Origin: Acridotheres tristis
Lineage: Eukaryota; Chordata; Aves; Passeriformes; Sturnidae
Length of the DNA: 64,000 nt
Reading direction: 5' to 3'
NCBI GenBank assembly: GCA_037013685.1
Contig: CM072889.1
Coordinates: forward strand, 11,789,976-11,853,975
Position 1 is the stretch's first letter, and every line of letters starts with the position of its first letter. The translations under genes and the position numbers were made by a program. The notes below the pieces were generated by a model. The model worked only from the letters and a program-made list of their open reading frames with translations. It was not told where the DNA came from and searched no databases. Below, piece by piece: positions 60,946 through 64,000 of this stretch.

Positions 60946-63900
60946 CTCTGCCAAAGATGAGGGACTGCTCTCAAGGTAAAGGGATTTGCATCAGCAAAGC
61001 AAGGATGAGCGCTGTTCTTTGCCTCGAGCAAGCTTTCCTCGTGTTTGAAGGATTTGAGCCTGATGCTGGAAGGTCACTTGATTGACTTGCACATTTCTGC
61101 AATACCTGAGTGCTTGCAGGATTTCACTGTATAGCTGCTATTTGAGGCAGAAACCAAAACCAAAGTATAATTAATATATAAAAGCCTCTTTTCTTTGCCT
61201 CAGGCTTGTTTCTAGTTTGTTTGTTTCAGTACATTTCAATGTGAATTTCTCTTGGTTCACTGACTCCAAACCAATGGCTGGCATCAAAACACAAAGCCTT
61301 GCAATCACTTTTACCTCTTTCATGTGTGACTGCCTCAGAAATGGTGGCTCAGAGCACTAGAAATGTCAGCTACAAGCAGTTCTGGGGACTACAGCTTTCC
61401 TTGTTGGGTAGAGTTGTAAAAAAGCTTTGGCAGTGGGATAGTTCATTCTCCGGGGTGCAGGGGACTGTAGCAGTGACTGCTGCTATATTGAAATATGGTT
61501 ATCTCCTGGACCTGATGCTTTTGCTGTCTATCACTCTAGTTTATTAAAAAGAGGTGTTTTTTCCTTGAGGGTTTTGTGTATTTGTATAAAACAAATAGAG
61601 GTTTCTTCACACAGGTTTGATTTAAAAAAAAAGAGAGTCAGAGAGTTTATGGTTTTATTTTGAGATATTTCACATGAGTTCACAGTTGGTTATCTTAAAT
61701 ACATCTGCCCAGTACCTTTAGATGTGAAAGGTCAGTGAGGTTTACTCTGATTTTCTTCTTGACTTGGTTAAATACATTACTGCAGCTTAAGGCCAGCAAT
61801 CTTAATAAGAAACTCAGGAAATGAGATGCCAACAAGAGTGAATGGGGGATGCTGGTGGTTCTGCTTTATGGAAGCTTGTGGGATCCCAGCAGTGCCAGTC
61901 CAAACTCAGGACTTTGGTTTAATGGGAAGCTTTGCACACTTTATATTTAGTTTCATTTCCAGTTCAAAACAAAACCTCCCCTTTCCTCTAGTTAGAATGA
62001 CGTAAATCTTTCAAAGGTTTTACAAATAGGAAATATGATTTTACTTTAAAAACTCATATTACTAAAGGATTTCCAAATGTGGGATTTCCAAGTGCAGAAG
62101 TTTCCTTTATGACTTTTCTTTGTGTGTGTTGTTTTTATATTATTTTGAAAAGAGGCCCAACAAACTACAAAATAATTTTTCAAACAAGAAGGAAGACCAA
62201 AAGGCAAAATTCTAAATTTAATGTGGAACTGAATAATTCTTTTTAGGACCCAAAGATTTCCATAAATAAGAGTCACTTGCAAGTAGTTTTCTGAGTAGAA
62301 TTAAGAAATGGTAATGGGTTGACTCCATCAGCAACTTCAACCAAAATCCCTGTAGAAAAAGCCATCTGCCTGGTTCTTGAATTGCAGTGTGTGATGATGC
62401 TGTGTTTCAGCAAGGATCAGTGTCAGTGTGAGGAAGGGCTCCCAAGGGAAAGTGAAATGTGATATTAAGAATGTCAATATTTCACTTTCTAAACTGAAAT
62501 TCTTGGTAGTGTTGAGGTAATCCATATGTCTTAATCAGCTCCTGGTGTTTGAGTGGGAGGAAGCTCACACAGTAACTAGTTGAGGAGGAGGAGCAGTTAG
62601 TCAAAATAACTGCTTTTCTCCCTGAGGACTTTTGGGTTCTGGAAATATTTAACAGATGAAATAGCAAGAGCAGCTGTCCCGAGGGAATTACCAGAAAGGC
62701 ATTTGACATCATGGATCATATAGATTGCTAAATGAGTGTTTTGTCTGCAGGGGGCCCGAGGTGTGATAGCACCGAGTGGGTTTGGGGGATTTTTCTGGCT
62801 GTTGGGATTTCCAACAGCAGCATGGCAGTGGAGGCTTCAGCAGTGTGGGCTGTGCCCCCTGTGCTCTGGAGGGGGATTTGGGGACACGAGTCTGATTTTG
62901 CAATGACACTGAGGTACAGGTCTGCAGAGCCAGGGGTGAGGGATGCTGTCTGCAGCCCAAGGCAGCTGTGCCTCTGGGGATGTTGGCTGCTGTTCTTGGG
63001 ACTGCAGGGGGGTGAGCAGAGCACCCGTGTCTGTTCAGCTGCCCCTCTACTGCCTCTCAAGGGCTGGATCTGGGTGGGAATTCCAGTGTCCCCAGCAGGT
63101 GTGGGGGCAGGAGCTGTTCCTGCTGCAGCTCTGCCCTCTCCTAGGGCATGCATGCATCCCATGCATCCCTCACTCCTGCAGCACAGGGTCACTGACTGCT
63201 GCTCTCCTGGGGCAGCTCCACTGCCATGGTGCTTCCCTGCATGCCTGGGAATGGGCTGCTGCCTCAGAATTAATAATTTAACTGATTATGAAGGCACGTT
63301 GGCAGATACCATAGTACCTGTCAAATCTGTCTGCCTGTAAATTTAATTAGTGTGCAAAAACCAGCTTTGGAGTATACCAAAACTCAATTAGTCAGCAACT
63401 TCAGGTTGTTAGCACACTCTCCAGGGTAATAATATCCAAAAAAGGGTACATGAGGGCTGTGATAAAATAATTAAAAGTGTACGATCCTCAAGGCATGTTT
63501 TCTTTAGGGCTCATCTCTGCTGTTTATAAATCATTATGGAGGGATAAGAACAGCAGCACCTTGGAGCTGAGCTCTGATGGGGTGTCTTCCCTCAGTGGTG
63601 GGGGAACAATTAATTAGCAGATGTGGTGGCTCGTCTATGGTCACCTGCATGCAGAGACTTGAGCCTGTTCTAGGGAGCATCCTGTGCCTTTCACCGTCAC
63701 CAGTCTGCCTGCTGGTGGGGAAACCATGTCTTTACAATTAACAATTTGGGAGCCATAGAATGGCTGGGTTAGACCCTTTATAACTGGGCTGATGGAGAAG
63801 CCTGTAATTAATATATTAAGTCTTTTAAATTAGGTAATTTAGGAGAGAGAATAGAAACTCTTCAGGAGCTTGAGTGGTGACTTGTCCCCATCATGTTCCC

Positions 63901-64000
63901 AAGACTTCAGGTGTCCTTCTGGGTCACCAGAGTGGCTTTGCAGCAAGGGACAATGGCTTCCTGCCTGGGAGGAAAGCAGATTTGCAGTTTGTCTGCATAT
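60946..64000 (+). other. Non-coding stretch at the right end
   Basis: There is no recognised gene. The overlapping frames at 62709-63340 on both strands lie in a slightly GC-richer patch and have no domain. The block at about 63260-63500 is AT-rich with several TAAT(T/G) homeodomain-type words and might be regulatory, but this is only an impression. Confidence 0.45.

Noticed and set aside
62709..63340. Overlapping open frames up to 202 codons near the right end
   Set aside because: Both strands are open in a mildly GC-rich patch; no domain, and composition is not protein-like.
1..64000. tRNA, rRNA, CRISPR, phage, operon or bacterial defence features
   Set aside because: None seen; CR1 and LTR content, splice signals and the CpG island show vertebrate nuclear DNA. 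Full-length retroviral genes were also looked for next to the LTRs and not seen.

Overview
The window looks like nuclear DNA of a bird, most likely a songbird. The evidence is a CR1 LINE 3' fragment, several short endogenous-retrovirus LTRs, few interspersed repeats overall, an AT-leaning background and one sharp GC-rich CpG island. Almost all of it is non-coding: there are no tRNA or rRNA genes, no CRISPR array and no bacterial-type gene clusters. Most open frames here are chance frames in intron or intergenic DNA, and the long overlapping frames at 26-27.4 kb come only from stop-poor GC-rich repeat DNA.

One gene start is reasonably supported, on the + strand. A CpG-island promoter (about 26.05-27.65 kb) leads to a predicted non-coding first exon that ends at a consensus donor at 27295/27296. 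That exon carries a three-codon upstream ORF. An intron of about 12.8 kb follows, then a short exon (40058-40158) with an ATG and a hydrophobic signal peptide or signal anchor, ending at a perfect GTAAGT donor in phase 1. The rest of the gene appears to lie beyond 40.2 kb, probably outside the window. I could not identify the gene. Left of the island (12.0-19.7 kb) there are weak exon-like segments, three of which are frame-compatible; these are leads only.

The best-supported structures are repeats. (1) A CR1 3' end (- strand) is split by an LTR-like insert of about 830 bp that contains a perfect 108-bp tandem duplication. (2) Two short solo LTRs of one family lie in opposite orientations at 20006-20392 and 35351-35695, each with an intact 6-bp target-site duplication. 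(3) A 50-bp GC-rich minisatellite in the promoter CpG island is organised as 100-bp dimers, next to a (CATC)n microsatellite. (4) A second minisatellite at 44.40-44.79 kb also alternates between two unit types and sits in what looks like the U3 of another LTR. (5) There is a four-copy 42-bp repeat at 60.78 kb. Simple repeats include (CA)n at 23.38 kb and (TA)n at 41.63 kb.

I found no undescribed multi-gene system. The observations most worth a second look are the two dimeric minisatellites, especially the one in the promoter, and the unidentified signal-peptide exon with its upstream ORF.
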